A DNA stretch of 64,000 nt. Source: Aurelia coerulea. Taxonomy: Eukaryota; Cnidaria; Scyphozoa; Semaeostomeae; Ulmaridae. The notes below the pieces were generated by a model that searched no databases, was not told the DNA's origin, and saw only the letters and a program-made list of their open reading frames with translations. The DNA lies in assembly GCA_039566865.1 (NCBI GenBank), contig CM076945.1, positions 5,631,501 through 5,695,500 on the forward strand, in the 5' to 3' direction. Every line of letters starts with the position of its first letter. Position 1 is the first letter of the stretch. The position numbers were made by a program, and so were the translations under genes. Shown piece after piece: positions 24,801 through 31,945 of the stretch.

Positions 24801-24931
24801 AGACTCACCATTACAAAGGATTCCATTTCCTTTGAGTCCAGGTTTACATTGACACGTGTATGAAGCGTTTGTGTTGGTGCATATTGCATCTTTGTGACAG
24901 TTATGTGTTCCAGTTGCACATTCGTCGATAT
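9165..24931 (-). CDS. Adhesion GPCR (EGF-Ig-SEA-HRM-GAIN-7TM), 13 chained exons
   Basis: Surface receptor of the adhesion GPCR (class B2) type. Thirteen exons with GT/AG borders and matching phases give about 1,060 residues from the EGF module to the stop. Domain order by approximate residue is EGF 1-41, Ig 42-143, SEA 144-263, HRM 264-342, GAIN 343-640 with GPS motif CSCNHLTNF, seven helices about 650-920, and a cytoplasmic tail to 1061. Members of this family are cut at the GPS between L and T, and the new N-terminus (TNFAILL...) acts as a tethered agonist. This is family knowledge; only the motif is seen here. SEA plus Ig resembles vertebrate ADGRF5, but the EGF differs and orthology is not claimed. 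Introns are full of MITEs. Exons are listed separately. The 5' end is uncertain (see micro-exons and the signal-peptide exon). Confidence 0.9.
10368..10518 (-). CDS. aGPCR exon: TM4 and extracellular loop 2
   Basis: This short exon is not an obvious open frame. It is needed to join the TM3 exon (phase 1 end) to the TM5 exon (phase 2 start), and its length of 151 nt fits exactly. It reads [15 protein letters not shown] (TM4) and then a hydrophilic loop ending NNKKQQ. The acceptor is TTTTTCATAG and the donor is AT|GTAAGT. Confidence 0.88.
10821..11068. mobile_element. Near-perfect hairpin MITE
   Basis: AATAGACCTTTTAGCT...AGCTAAAAGGTCTATT with arms of about 110 bp meeting at CAAAATGCACTTTG. A half copy lies at 45840-45980. 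It sits in the aGPCR intron before the TM4 exon. Confidence 0.85.
11292..11582. mobile_element. Truncated CCCCGGG-end element
   Basis: GGGGGGGGTAACTACC, GTACGGGATGTGCCATTTTT and GGGGTACC match the end of 15687-16035 in inverse. Truncated where the next element begins. Confidence 0.65.
11583..11922. mobile_element. Partial copy of the element at 5123-5704
   Basis: Shares ATCTCATGGGAATAAA, CAGCATGCTGCATTTGAAAT and GGTTGCAGTTTTTCTGAAAC with the copy near 5.1-5.7 kb. It ends only 14 bp from the donor of the TM2-TM3 exon. Confidence 0.65.
11936..12234 (-). CDS. aGPCR exon: TM2 and TM3
   Basis: The exon begins [12 protein letters not shown], continuing the first intracellular loop. It then reads [13 protein letters not shown] (TM2) and, after an NSPIVC segment, [20 protein letters not shown] (TM3), the class-typical FFWM..E-like region with His in place of Glu. 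The acceptor is TTGCAG and the donor is TTCG|GTAAGC. Phases agree with both neighbouring exons. Confidence 0.92.
12241..12940. other. aGPCR intron, no element recognised
   Basis: Contains a short GC-richer island near 12440-12680 with a CGATCGATGCACCACCTCC segment. I find no frame or inverted repeat that explains it. Confidence 0.35.
12949..13174 (-). CDS. aGPCR exon: GPS cleavage site and TM1
   Basis: The exon completes the GPS with EWSQRGC and [13 protein letters not shown]. His-Leu/Thr is the canonical autoproteolysis triad, so self-cleavage of the GAIN domain is expected. A Pro-rich linker follows, then TM1 ([20 protein letters not shown]). The acceptor is TTTGCAG and the donor is CAA|GTAAGT. 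A split Lys codon joins it to the next exon. Confidence 0.95.
13280..13665. mobile_element. Long hairpin (fold-back) element in aGPCR intron
   Basis: Arms of about 170 bp are inverse copies (TATCAAATGAACG.../...TTTGATA; GAATGCAATGAATTAGAAAA in both senses). They are separated by a short (TA)n-containing loop. The intron transcript could fold into a long double strand. Confidence 0.85.
14319..14830 (-). CDS. aGPCR exon: GAIN domain core
   Basis: This is the largest extracellular exon, about 170 residues. It opens [12 protein letters not shown] and ends in [10 protein letters not shown], the first half of the GPS with its conserved Cys and Trp. Alternating hydrophobic strands such as [10 protein letters not shown] and [10 protein letters not shown] fit the beta-rich GAIN subdomain B. 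The acceptor is CATTTTAG and the donor is CGAG|GTTTGT. It carries several N-x-S/T glycosylation sequons. Confidence 0.9.
14977..15071 (-). CDS. aGPCR exon: GAIN helical region
   Basis: This 95-nt exon reads [20 protein letters not shown], then a Lys/Ser-rich stretch. It fits the helical GAIN subdomain A. The acceptor is CTATTTTAG and the donor is AA|GTAAGT. Both phases match the flanking exons. Confidence 0.85.
15322..15607. mobile_element. Hairpin element in aGPCR intron
   Basis: CACAGGAAATCCACTACTAA / TTAGTAGTGGATTCCCTGTG with arms of about 130 bp. The centre is purine/pyrimidine-rich (GGAGGAGAAAGAACAG). Confidence 0.8.
15646..16144. mobile_element. TA-type MITE, CAGTAAAATCCCGCC ends (host of nested element)
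   Basis: Left CAGTAAAATCCCGCCTGTAA and right GGCGGGACTTTACTG followed by TA. Related to the CAGTAAAAACCCGC family. Interrupted by the element at 15687-16035. Confidence 0.7.
15687..16035. mobile_element. CCCCGGGGGGGTCACT-end element nested in a MITE
   Basis: Ends CCCCGGGGGGGTCACT / AGTGACCCCCCCGGG with ACCTCAG on both sides (15680-15686, 16036-16042), a 7-bp target duplication. The inside repeats TACCCCAAAATTT-like words. Only complete copy in the window. Truncated relatives are at 1826 and 11292. Confidence 0.8.
16215..16364 (-). CDS. aGPCR exon: GAIN subdomain A helices
   Basis: A symmetric phase-0 exon of exactly 50 codons. It begins [18 protein letters not shown] and ends [14 protein letters not shown]. 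The amphipathic helical pattern matches GAIN subdomain A. The acceptor is CTGAACAG and the donor is CTT|GTAAGT. Confidence 0.87.
16636..16742. repeat. Compound microsatellite CCAA / ATCA / GATC
   Basis: Runs of CCAA change to CAAT, then CGAT/GATC, then back to ATCA. Lies in the aGPCR intron between GAIN and HRM exons. Confidence 0.95.
16842..17271. mobile_element. TA-flanked MITE copy 3, next to a splice donor
   Basis: Ends CAGTAAGAACCCGCAAATAA / TTATTTGCGGGTACCCGCTG between TA dinucleotides. Diverged member of the 6541 family. Its right end is 20 bp from the HRM exon donor. Confidence 0.75.
17292..17527 (-). CDS. aGPCR exon: hormone-receptor-motif (HRM) domain
   Basis: Cys- and Trp-rich module: [40 protein letters not shown]. 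Its spacing is typical of the HRM found between SEA/Ig modules and the GAIN domain. The acceptor is TCTACCTAG and the donor is CAG|GTAATT. A MITE (16842-17271) ends only 20 bp past this donor, inside the intron. Confidence 0.88.
17630..18470. other. aGPCR intron with poly-G tract
   Basis: Mostly AT-rich. A G-run with a few T interruptions at about 18020-18045 could form a quadruplex on the plus strand. No exon or element recognised. Confidence 0.5.
18486..18646 (-). CDS. aGPCR exon: C-terminal half of SEA domain
   Basis: Reads [19 protein letters not shown], then [24 protein letters not shown] occupies the place of the SEA G-S autocleavage strand (usually GSVVV), so self-cleavage is uncertain. 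The acceptor is CTGTTGTCAG and the donor is TATG|GTAAGA. It joins in phase to the HRM exon to give a YDCCYGEW junction. Confidence 0.82.
18848..19200 (-). mobile_element. Penelope-like element 3' fragment (GIY-YIG end)
   Basis: On the minus strand, pieces read [14 protein letters not shown], then [20 protein letters not shown] and [18 protein letters not shown] before TGA at 19000. This matches the C-terminal end of the GIY-YIG endonuclease of Penelope-like retroelements (family recognition from memory). A duplicated TTAGGACACGCCGCGTCGG segment breaks the frame. Downstream, CTGATGA plus a GAACC/GGTTC stem and GAAT recalls the hammerhead ribozyme of such elements, with GAAA changed to GAAT. 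Confidence 0.6.
19240..19401 (+). repeat. 27-bp repeat with an open frame
   Basis: About four copies of TTTTAGAGGATTTTGAAAAT-like units. The plus frame reads a degenerate nonapeptide ([33 protein letters not shown]) to a stop. No start codon; probably a remnant rather than a gene. Confidence 0.6.
19803..19891 (-). CDS. aGPCR exon: SEA middle with furin-like RRKRR site
   Basis: An 89-nt exon reading [20 protein letters not shown] then [14 protein letters not shown] fits a proprotein convertase site located within the SEA fold, as reported for SEA-containing adhesion GPCRs. The acceptor is AATTATCTACAG and the donor is CAG|GTAAGA. Confidence 0.82.
20165..20588. mobile_element. TA-flanked MITE copy 2
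   Basis: Same ends and interior as 6541-6954 (CAGTAAAAACCCGCACATAA), including the CCCAGTTTACCCCTGCA region. TA on both sides. Lies in the SEA-region intron. Confidence 0.88.
21242..21544 (-). mobile_element. LINE reverse transcriptase C-terminus, truncated
   Basis: Reads [20 protein letters not shown], then [14 protein letters not shown] and [19 protein letters not shown] end. The C..D..H.L..C pattern is the zinc-knuckle-like end of many non-LTR retrotransposon polymerases. The 5' part is lost at 21545. A related piece is at 61300-61480. Confidence 0.75.
21620..21785. repeat. Dispersed repeat, GTGGGCACATGCCCCC type, copy 1
   Basis: About 165 bp similar to 32590-32755 (GGAAATGCCC, TTTAATGAAAAAGTGCCCTT, GAAGTGTCATGCCCC). 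Identity of the parent element unknown. Confidence 0.65.
21845..22010 (-). pseudogene. Decayed duplicate of the signal-peptide exon
   Basis: About 160 bp similar to 26460-26650 on the same strand, including the ATG context and the NFDDSxPQQI region. The frame matching the original reads [13 protein letters not shown] and then hits TGA. It sits in the intron between two SEA exons. It may be a failed internal duplication of the first exon. Confidence 0.55.
22164..22273 (-). CDS. aGPCR exon: N-terminal part of SEA domain
   Basis: Reads [20 protein letters not shown], then [16 protein letters not shown]. The Y/F..L.n..S.eyk.L pattern is the first helix of SEA domains. The acceptor is GATATGAACAG and the donor is CAG|GTAAGC. 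The phase-1 start fits the Ig exon. Confidence 0.8.
23087..23392 (-). CDS. aGPCR exon: immunoglobulin domain
   Basis: One exon encodes a whole Ig fold. The first Cys is in VRLSCSYY, the core Trp in VAFSWIKD, and the second Cys in GYYWCKID. It is a phase 1-1 symmetric exon of 306 nt, the usual form of shuffled extracellular modules. The acceptor is CTCTATCAG and the donor is AAAG|GTACGT. It is likely part of a ligand- or matrix-binding stalk. Confidence 0.9.
23740..23830. repeat. Short dispersed repeat
   Basis: CTAGCTATTTAAAGCTAATTT with flanks matches 10165-10250 in the same orientation. Both copies are in aGPCR introns. Confidence 0.55.
24231..24705. mobile_element. Hairpin MITE, AAAAAGGTGGGTGTAAAATTC ends
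   Basis: Inverse ends CCAAATCTT...AAAGGTGGGTGTAAAATTCT / GAATTTTACACCAGCC...AAGATTTGG, and inner TCCTACCGTTGGACTTTTCA in both senses. Same family as 57786-58256. Confidence 0.75.
24809..24931 (-). CDS. aGPCR exon: calcium-binding EGF module
   Basis: Six-Cys EGF with the calcium-binding start DIDEC and an N-x-S-Y-T-C-Q-C pattern: [33 protein letters not shown]. It is a phase 1-1 exon of 123 nt. The acceptor is ATACGAAACAG and the donor is AATG|GTGAGT. A long-hairpin MITE (24231-24705) lies about 100 bp downstream in the intron. Confidence 0.9.
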
Positions 24932-25099
24932 CTGTTTCGTATTCAATCAAATTCATTAAAACATCTTATAAATCCAACAACACTACATGTCATTGATTAA
25001 GAAATCATAAAATCATAAAATTAAAAGTCCTAAAAAGTCCTACCTATGGTTCTTGGTTCATTAAAAAAAGAGGTTAGTGGTTAATGTCAGATGGTTCAC

Positions 25100-25280
25100 G
25101 GTTACTGTACTTACCTAAGTTTACTTACCTTGGTAAACCAATACTTACCTTCACTTACCTGATCCATTGAATCACTTCCTGAATCTTCAACGAAATATTT
25201 CATTATTGCAAAGAAAATAATAGAGAGATAATGGTCAAGATTTATACTTACCAGTACTTACCTTTTTGCATTTGTTGCAT
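25100..25280 (-). repeat. Cluster of 5' splice-donor-like motifs
   Basis: On the minus strand, AGGTAAGT-like words recur at least six times (plus-strand ACTTACC near 25109, 25123, 25142, 25152, 25248 and 25256). They may be decoy donors or remnants of further duplicated exon units. No acceptor-exon pair could be assigned to most of them. Confidence 0.5.
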
Positions 25281-25288
25281 TTACTTAC

Positions 25289-25300
25289 CATCTCCCAGAT
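25289..25300 (-). CDS. Candidate 12-nt micro-exon, copy 1
   Basis: ATCTGGGAGATG lies between an ATATATAG acceptor and a GTAAGTAA donor. In phase 1 it would add D-L-G-D just before the EGF module. The acceptor tract is weak. It is supported mainly by four similar units upstream. Confidence 0.4.
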
Positions 25301-25392
25301 CTATATATCTTAAAGTGGACGAAATATGTTACAGCAAATCAGATTAAGAACAGTACCCTGTGTGGAACTGAACTATTTCTAATGATACTTAC

Positions 25393-25404
25393 CATCTCCC
25401 AGAT
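25393..25404 (-). CDS. Candidate 12-nt micro-exon, copy 2
   Basis: Identical 12 nt to copy 1 with the same ATATATAG acceptor and a GTAAGTATC donor. The flanking sequence is also similar, so the unit was duplicated with its introns. Phase 1-1. Confidence 0.4.
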
Positions 25405-25444
25405 CTATATATCCTTGAGTGGACGAAATATTTTACAATAAATT

Positions 25445-25690
25445 AATCGCAACCCTGACCTGACATCTGGTGTGAGACAGAATCTAGTATAGTATTCATT
25501 AATTTTTAAATGTTCGTAGTGTGACTGTATACGGTTTAAAGTTTCGTTTTTTTAAATAATAGCCACGGGGTAGTCACTGTCTTTCGCTCCCCATGGTATC
25601 GTACCTGTAGTGTCGTATAGTAATTAGAATTAGGTATAGTAAAATGTAAAACATATTGTAAAATCTTATATTTGAATAAAAAATAAAAAT
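25445..25690 (+). mobile_element. LINE 3'-UTR fragment
   Basis: Closely resembles the reverse complement of 60945-61170. There it lies just past the reverse transcriptase C-terminus of a minus-strand LINE. Here only the 3' UTR survives, in plus orientation, ending in an AATAAAAAATAAAAA-like tail. It sits between micro-exon copies 2 and 3 and so postdates or splits that array. Confidence 0.65.
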
Positions 25691-25777
25691 ATATATTTTA
25701 CGGTGAATGTATATATAAAAACATATTAAGAGCGGTGTCTTCTGTGGAACTTATTTATTACCTCTAATGATACTTAC

Positions 25778-25789
25778 CATCTTCCAGAT
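25778..25789 (-). CDS. Candidate 12-nt micro-exon, copy 3
   Basis: ATCTGGAAGATG follows ATATATAG and precedes GTAAGTATC. In phase 1 it reads D-L-E-D. Flanks resemble copies 1 and 2. Confidence 0.4.
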
Positions 25790-25897
25790 CTATATATCTT
25801 ATAGTGGACGAAATGTGTTACGGTGAACGTATTTATGAGAATATGATATTAAGATCTGTGTCCTCTGTGGAACTGATTAATTAATATTGAGACTAAC

Positions 25898-25909
25898 CTG
25901 TCTTCAGAT
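25898..25909 (-). CDS. Candidate 12-nt micro-exon, copy 4
   Basis: ATCTGAAGACAG lies between acceptor TAGCTACAG and donor GTTAGT. In phase 1 it reads D-L-K-T. This is a more diverged member of the series. Confidence 0.38.
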
Positions 25910-25999
25910 CTGTAGCTATAGTGAATTGACTCCCCATGCATATGTGTACCTCATATACTGAAAAATAATCAAATGTACACGGAAGTGTAGCTGGCTTAC

Positions 26000-26040
26000 C
26001 TTTTTTCTTCATATCTGTATCGCATAAACTTGACATGAAT
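26000..26040 (-). CDS. Candidate small exon upstream of the micro-exons
   Basis: A 41-nt segment after a good acceptor (AATTCCTTTCAG) and before donor AAAG|GTAAGC. In phase 2-1 it reads FMSSLCDTDMKKK. Its 3' part resembles the micro-exons. The phase-1 end fits micro-exon copy 4. Confidence 0.42.
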
Positions 26041-26449
26041 CTGAAAGGAATTTATTTATGGAAATGGGTCGAAGCTGGCTTGCCAGTCCAGGATACCTAC
26101 CATTCATCAGTCCTGTTGTCAACAGAATATATCATTTAAGTAATACGATACACAGTTAGGAATAGAAGTATCTTATACTTATAGGGGTTTGTCCTACTCA
26201 GAATCTTCCGAGGCAGGGCTTACCGTTTACTGCTCATGGCTCAATACAAACCTCCCTTTTCATACTTACCCCTCCTTTTGATATTTCTTACCATACCATC
26301 ATACTATGTTGCCAACATCTGCCAAAATCGCTGTCAAATTGTCACACAGCCATCTTCTTAGTGCCCAATATTTTCTTTCAAAAGTTTCGTCATCTTGATA
26401 GCAGGATCTAAATCATTAAATGTTTGTGTCAATTGCGGAAATTATCGTT

Positions 26450-26633
26450 TCTTCAAACAAATTATTTGTTGGGGATACGAATCGTCAAAGTTCAAAACAA
26501 CGGTCATCCCCCAAAAAGGAAACCTGTGATCATGCGCAGAAAGCATGTTTAGTTTTGTGGAAAGGATGTGGGCGGATAATCCGGCCACAATGCAAATAAG
26601 AATTAGCAAAGAGACAAAGAGATTCTCGCGCAT
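26450..26633 (-). CDS. Candidate signal-peptide first exon
   Basis: The ATG at 26633 starts [18 protein letters not shown], a typical N-terminal signal sequence (basic start, hydrophobic core, small residues). The frame stays open for 63 residues. It is the best candidate start for the secreted N-terminus of the adhesion GPCR. The donor is unclear: phase-2 options are CACAG|GTTTCC and GATTC|GTATCC. A decayed copy lies at 21845-22010. Confidence 0.45.
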
Positions 26634-26659
26634 GGTAATAGGTTTCCCAGCTGTTGATC

Positions 26660-28150
26660 TGCTTTGAACTTTACAAGCATAACAAAAGGCTCAGACAAAA
26701 GGGGCAGTCCTCGGTATCCTCAACAATTATACAAATAATACACAACAAGGCATTAGAACGAAGTAAGTTTATTTGTTAACACTTGTTTACAAAGTATCCA
26801 TTCACGCACGCAACTTCGAGCCAATCAGCGTGTAGGAAATTTTGCAAAGCAGTATGGTATTGTTTAGGATACGAAGATCATAGCTAAAGTGAGGGGCTCA
26901 ATAGCAGGGACCTCAGGGTCTCCAGCCGAACTCCGCCATAGCTAAAGATAATAGAGATATCGATCTGTAGCAACTGATAGAATTTATAATAATAAGATAA
27001 GATATGAGAATGATAATAAGAGAATGATAATAACAATGAAAACATACATAACATTGCTTTTCTTTGAACTATATATCCTGTACCACTGTGACACCGCCGT
27101 TCCCGAACCCCGCCAACCATGTGTACACCAGCGCAATTTCACTTCACCACATCTGTGGGGCTGTAATCTACGGATGCAGTTGAAAATAAGCAATCGCCAT
27201 TCTCCTTTTTAATTGTTTTTGAACAGCAAAACTGCCAGTAACATCTCGAGCCTCTTTTGTCACATCTTTGGAGTTCCTATAAGACAGAAAATTTATCTGT
27301 AAGTAAAAAAGTAATTCACGACACTGCAAAGCATTTTGGAACGGCATGGAAAGTTCCATCGCTTAGGCCCATGAAATGAAATAAACTTGTGCCCGTTATT
27401 TAGACGTCTTCAGTTCAAACAAGTCAGTTTTGGTGGTTCTTGGTCACACTGTTATGAGCATGAACATGGTAGCCCACTGCAAAACTGTTCTTTTACCTTG
27501 AATTTCCAACTTAAAATTCAAGGAGAAATAATGGTTTTTCTTGGTGTGGCCATACAAAGTGGGCCGGAATCCGTCCTGGGGCCATTGGCTGCGTAGGAAC
27601 TTGAGTGGTTTAAGCCTCTGAATTTGCATCCAGGACAGTCAGGCATAAAGGATTCAATCCCAGGTAGAGGTCCACCATTTGAGCGTCATGACAGGGTTGC
27701 GAACTCGATTAGACCTTCTGAACTTCTGCGATACCAGCGCTTGATGCTAAAAACCGCAACTTCACCCTCATCGTGTCTCATCTTAGTTTGGATAAAACTC
27801 AAATTGCAAACTGAGGAGTTGCTACACTGCTACTTGTGCTAGGGTCATCAACAATGGTTTCTTGGTCGATTTTGTTCACAATTCGTCCCTTTCACAGTGA
27901 ATTGCGGTGACGGCTCTACTTGGCCTTGAAGTATGAAATCTCACTGATAACGCTCTCAAATGTCATTACTCATCATAATGGAATCTGTAAGTCCGGAGTC
28001 CATAAATAATAATTATTCTTTGATATGCTTGACTAACGTTAAACCTCAAATCATCTTATAGTCAAAATGATGATATGGAAATTCTATCTCGTGTCATTTG
28101 GCTCAAAACACAAATCATACTCTCATTTAGATTTGAGAAACCAAGAAAAA
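26660..28150. other. No supported gene
   Basis: Several short frames overlap on both strands without domains. A possible non-coding first exon of the receptor around 27190-27290 (minus) cannot be confirmed. Start of the gene-poor region that runs to 48 kb. Confidence 0.4.
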
Positions 28151-28156
28151 GACAAT

Positions 28157-28575
28157 CCACCTTTTCAAGGTAAGAGGCGCGAAAGCGGAAGTATTTTGTT
28201 GTTTGAAATTTTGCATTTCTGAGACTAATATCTTATTGTGCGTACAAAGTTTAGTCTTGATACAAATTTTCACATTCATATCTGTCTTTGTTTAGAAATT
28301 ATGATGATATGAAAAGTTTCAATTCGTAAGGGCTTTGACCGTGGAAATCGGAGTTTGGACAAAAATTTGTCCAAACTTTGATTTCATGGTCAAAGCCCTT
28401 ATGACTCTAAATTCTTAAAATTGTCATAATTTTGAAATGAAGACATGTATGAATGTGAAAATTTGCCACTTTGCTAAACTTTGTACGCAGAACAATATTT
28501 TGGCCTCAAAAATGCAATATCTCAAATAACAAAAACTTCTGCTTTTGCGCCTCTTACCTTGAAAAGGTGGATTGA
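28157..28575. mobile_element. Long hairpin element
   Basis: ATCCACCTTTTCAAGGTAAG / CTTACCTTGAAAAGGTGGAT with arms near 200 bp meeting at GGACAAAAATTTGTCC. A decayed relative is at 50030-50325. Confidence 0.85.
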
Positions 28576-28702
28576 ATAATTGCTTGGCCAGTTTCTAAGT
28601 TGACAACTTTTAGGCCTTGCTGTTCAATCTTTATTTCCATGGAGATTCAAAACAGTGTAGCTCGCTTGTGAACTTATACGCACATGATCTGATGATCATG
28701 AT

Positions 28703-28906
28703 TTGTGGCCTTTGAGCGACAGCGAAATACATTTAATTTATGTTGTTGTTGCTGTTTGTGACGGTGAAGTTGTGCTAAACGGTGGATTCACAGAATTAGC
28801 TGAATTGCTAACTGAGTCCCTTACTTCCTGTCGTCACAAAGCTGCATTTGGAAAGCGAGCTCATGCCGCTGACCTAAGAACGATCATGGCTGCAAAGTTA
28901 GGCTGA
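28703..28906 (+). CDS. Small open frame of unknown nature
   Basis: 68 codons. The second half (VVLNGGFTELAELLTESLTS, AADLRTIMAAKLG) has protein-like composition, but no family is recognised. It could be an exon, part of the adjacent LINE, or chance. Confidence 0.2.
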   Translation: MWPLSDSEIHLIYVVVAVCDGEVVLNGGFTELAELLTESLTSCRHKAAFGKRAHAADLRTIMAAKLG

Positions 28907-29084
28907 ACCACCGTCCCACAACATCCATTTGCTCACCCACTTACGGTGTTCCTTTTACCGCTTCAGCAAAAATTATAGCAGCAACAAGGGCAGAAACCTA
29001 AATCTAAGATCTCCGTGGAGATTAGCTGCAGAGCAGGGTCAGTAAAGTATTAGTTATGACAGATTACTCTAAAAGAGAAAGTAC

Positions 29085-30066
29085 ATGTCTATATTGCTCA
29101 ATTTGACTGACCTAGATGATAATAATTTCGCAGATGATAACACAATTTCGATTTCTGCTGAGAATGCTGATGATCTCTATAGACTAGTGCAACTTAACAC
29201 CAATAAATGCATTAACTGGTTCAAGTCAAATCATATGACAGCCAACCCATCTAAATTTCAGTCAATGATTGTTGGCAAAAATGATAACCAAATTAAAGAA
29301 TTTCAAATAAACAATAATTTCAAAATAAACGTGAGTAATGAAGTAACTCTACTTGGAATTCAAATTGACCAACAACTAAAATTTGACTCACATATCGATA
29401 ATATCTGTAAAAAAGCTGCCATGCAGCTAAACTCAATCAAAAGACTAGCTAGATTCATGGGTAACAAAGAGAGACAAGTAATCGTGAATTCTTTCATTCT
29501 TTGTCACTTCAATTACTGTCCCCTTATCTGGTTATTTTGCAGTAATTCAAGCCAAAAGAAAATCGAGAAAGTCAACGAGAGGGCCCTACGATTAGCACTC
29601 TCAGATTATGCTTCAACATATAGTAATCTCCTAATCAAGGCCGAATCTACTACAATTCATATTCATTCTATTAGGCTATTGGCACTTGAAATTTACAAAA
29701 CTTTGCACAACTTAAATCCAGCATTTATGAAAGATTATTTTCTCCCAAAATCAACCAGCTATAATCTTCGAAAAAATGACATTCTAGTTGTTCCTAAAGT
29801 CAAAAGTACAAACTATGGCATAAAATCGATTAGCTTTTTGGGTCCAAAGGTTTGGAATTCTCTTCCAAATGAAATAAAGTCATCCAAAAATGCATATCAA
29901 TTCAAAATTCTCATAAAAGATTGGTTTTTCAACAATCAATGCGCCTGCAACGCTTGCAGTCAATAAGTTCCATAATGCAATCTCTAAAATTGCTTCATGT
30001 TAGTGTATATTAGTGCTCACACTATCGTAAAACTAACATTAAATAAGGTATTATTATTATTATTAC
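29085..30066 (+). mobile_element. Non-LTR retrotransposon 3' end (reverse transcriptase), 5'-truncated
   Basis: A single open frame of 293 codons contains the polymerase catalytic box NNFADDNTISIS. It continues through WFKSNHMTANPSKFQ, VTLLGIQID, CHFNYCPLIWLFCS and FLGPKVWNSLPNEIKSS, a set typical of jockey/CR1-type LINE polymerases. The N-terminal polymerase motifs and endonuclease are missing. It ends in a short TTA/ATT microsatellite (30047-30066), a usual LINE tail. The intact frame suggests a fairly recent insertion. Confidence 0.9.
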
Positions 30067-30689
30067 CTATTCTAGAATCACGAACGTCTTTAACACCGTA
30101 AAAGTTTTTCTTTCATATTGCCCTTGGTTTCATTTTACCGCCCATACTAAACTGTAGATTATCGTCACAAATTTCGCCTCAGATTCGAAGATTTACTCCA
30201 AACTCTCTTTCTTGATAAGAAATGGAACATATTTCCACTAGACTTACGCCATTCGTCCCAATGTTTTCATTCCATTCCATTTTTACGGCATGATTACCAA
30301 GGCTGGAAAACGTTTTTGCGCAGAATTCAATTCAATATAAGATGTATAAATGTGTTGTTGTTGTTGTTGTCGTTGCGATAACTGGGACTATTGTATGTCA
30401 AAAGTTTCAAAACCAGTCAATGCGATTTAAATTTTAGAACTGAGAACGGCTCGCTACAAATATAATTATTGTCTAGTTGAAACGGTGAAACTTTCCTTTT
30501 TCCATCAAAAATGAACGAACGGGGAGCTAAGTGACGTAATCTATAAACAGGACAAAGAAAATTACAGCTGCATGAGCTATTGTTCCTCCAACCTCTATGC
30601 TCTATAACCAAACAATGTCCACGCATGTACCGAAATTATCGAATCATTCATTGCTGTTAATCGAATCATTCATTAACCTATTGAATAGG

Positions 30690-30945
30690 CTAATTTTAGA
30701 CTTGCATTCAAGAACATAGCAAACAACGGCTTTGGCAAATTACTTCCCAACACTGCAATGAAGTCGAAGGAGAGCTGAGACTTGTAGCAAGTCCAAAGGA
30801 GAGCGAAAGAAAGGGTCCATCATGTGTCCTGAACTTGAATTGGTTGAAAGAACTTCCACGTTTGCAGGCTTGCTGGCTTCCCTTTAGAAAGTGCTTTCAG
30901 TTCCGTGTCCCCTTATCGAAAGCTGAAGATATTGAATATTGAATA
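30690..30945. repeat. Duplicated segment shared with 30975-31072 and 32750-32905
   Basis: ACAACGGCTTTGGCAAATTA occurs at about 30725 and 31050. GGGTCCATCATGTGTCCTGA with about 150 bp around it recurs at 32787. The parent is not recognised. Confidence 0.7.
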
Positions 30946-31945
30946 CTGAATAAGTATTGATAAGTAAAGATATTGAATAGGCTAATTTTAGACTTGCAGC
31001 CTCTAGATTTAATCCAGTTTATTCCCATGAGAAAATAGCAAACAACGGCTTTGGCAAATTACTTCCCAACGAACTGTTCAGACGAAAAATTTTCGATTTT
31101 TCGTTTTTGTCATAATCTGATGGTATAAGTATTCGAGGACTGTTTAAACCAACTCACTTCCAGAAATAGTCACAATTACTTGGAAATTTGAGCATTTTAA
31201 AAGGAGCAATCCTGTTTCTCAAAAATTGCGGGAATATACATAAGCGGATTAAAGTAAACTCACTTGACCTTGCAGCTATGTTCATGACATCCCGTGCTGC
31301 TGTGTTATTGACATAATGCTTTACCAATACCGCGCTTAAGCCTAATTGCTTGACCTTTCATGCATAATCGTATTTCCCGCAATTTTTGCTTCATTTTGAT
31401 AAAAGCCTGATTTCTCGAAACAGGATTCCCGAGTACTGGTGGGTAATAAAAAATCTTTGTGTACCCAACAGGCCAATCGAATCGCTTGAAACTTGGCACA
31501 CAGAGTCACAATGCATATAACTACGAAACTGTGTCAGCGATTTGTGATAGATCCACTGGTCCGATTTTTACAAGGGTCTGAAAGTTAAAAAAGACATTTA
31601 AGACATTTACATTTATTTAAAATGATATCATTTCAAGGCAACACCTTTTATCAAAAATTCGTGACACGGTTTTGCAGTTCAGGGCCTTAAGTCTTTGGTA
31701 AATAGAAAGTCGTGGTCCAACGATTATCATTGGGGTACAGAAAGATTTTTTCCCAAGGGTGGTCGATTTTGCCTTAAATCTCGAACAAATCATTCGCGAT
31801 TTTATTGAATCAACTGAATATATTTTCATGATATTCTACGTTTAATTCTGCGTCGAATGACGCATAAGTTTGTTTGGTATATTTTGACGAACGGCCGTAG
31901 TTAACGGAGTTTCTTAATCGCCGCCTGAACGGTTACAGTAACCTT

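Noticed and set aside
27168..27359. Extra 5' exon of the adhesion GPCR on the minus strand
   Set aside because: Possible AG/GT borders exist, but there is no domain or phase evidence to link it.
29085..29966. Host gene for a 293-residue protein
   Set aside because: FADD polymerase box and C-terminal motifs plus the ATT tail identify a truncated LINE.
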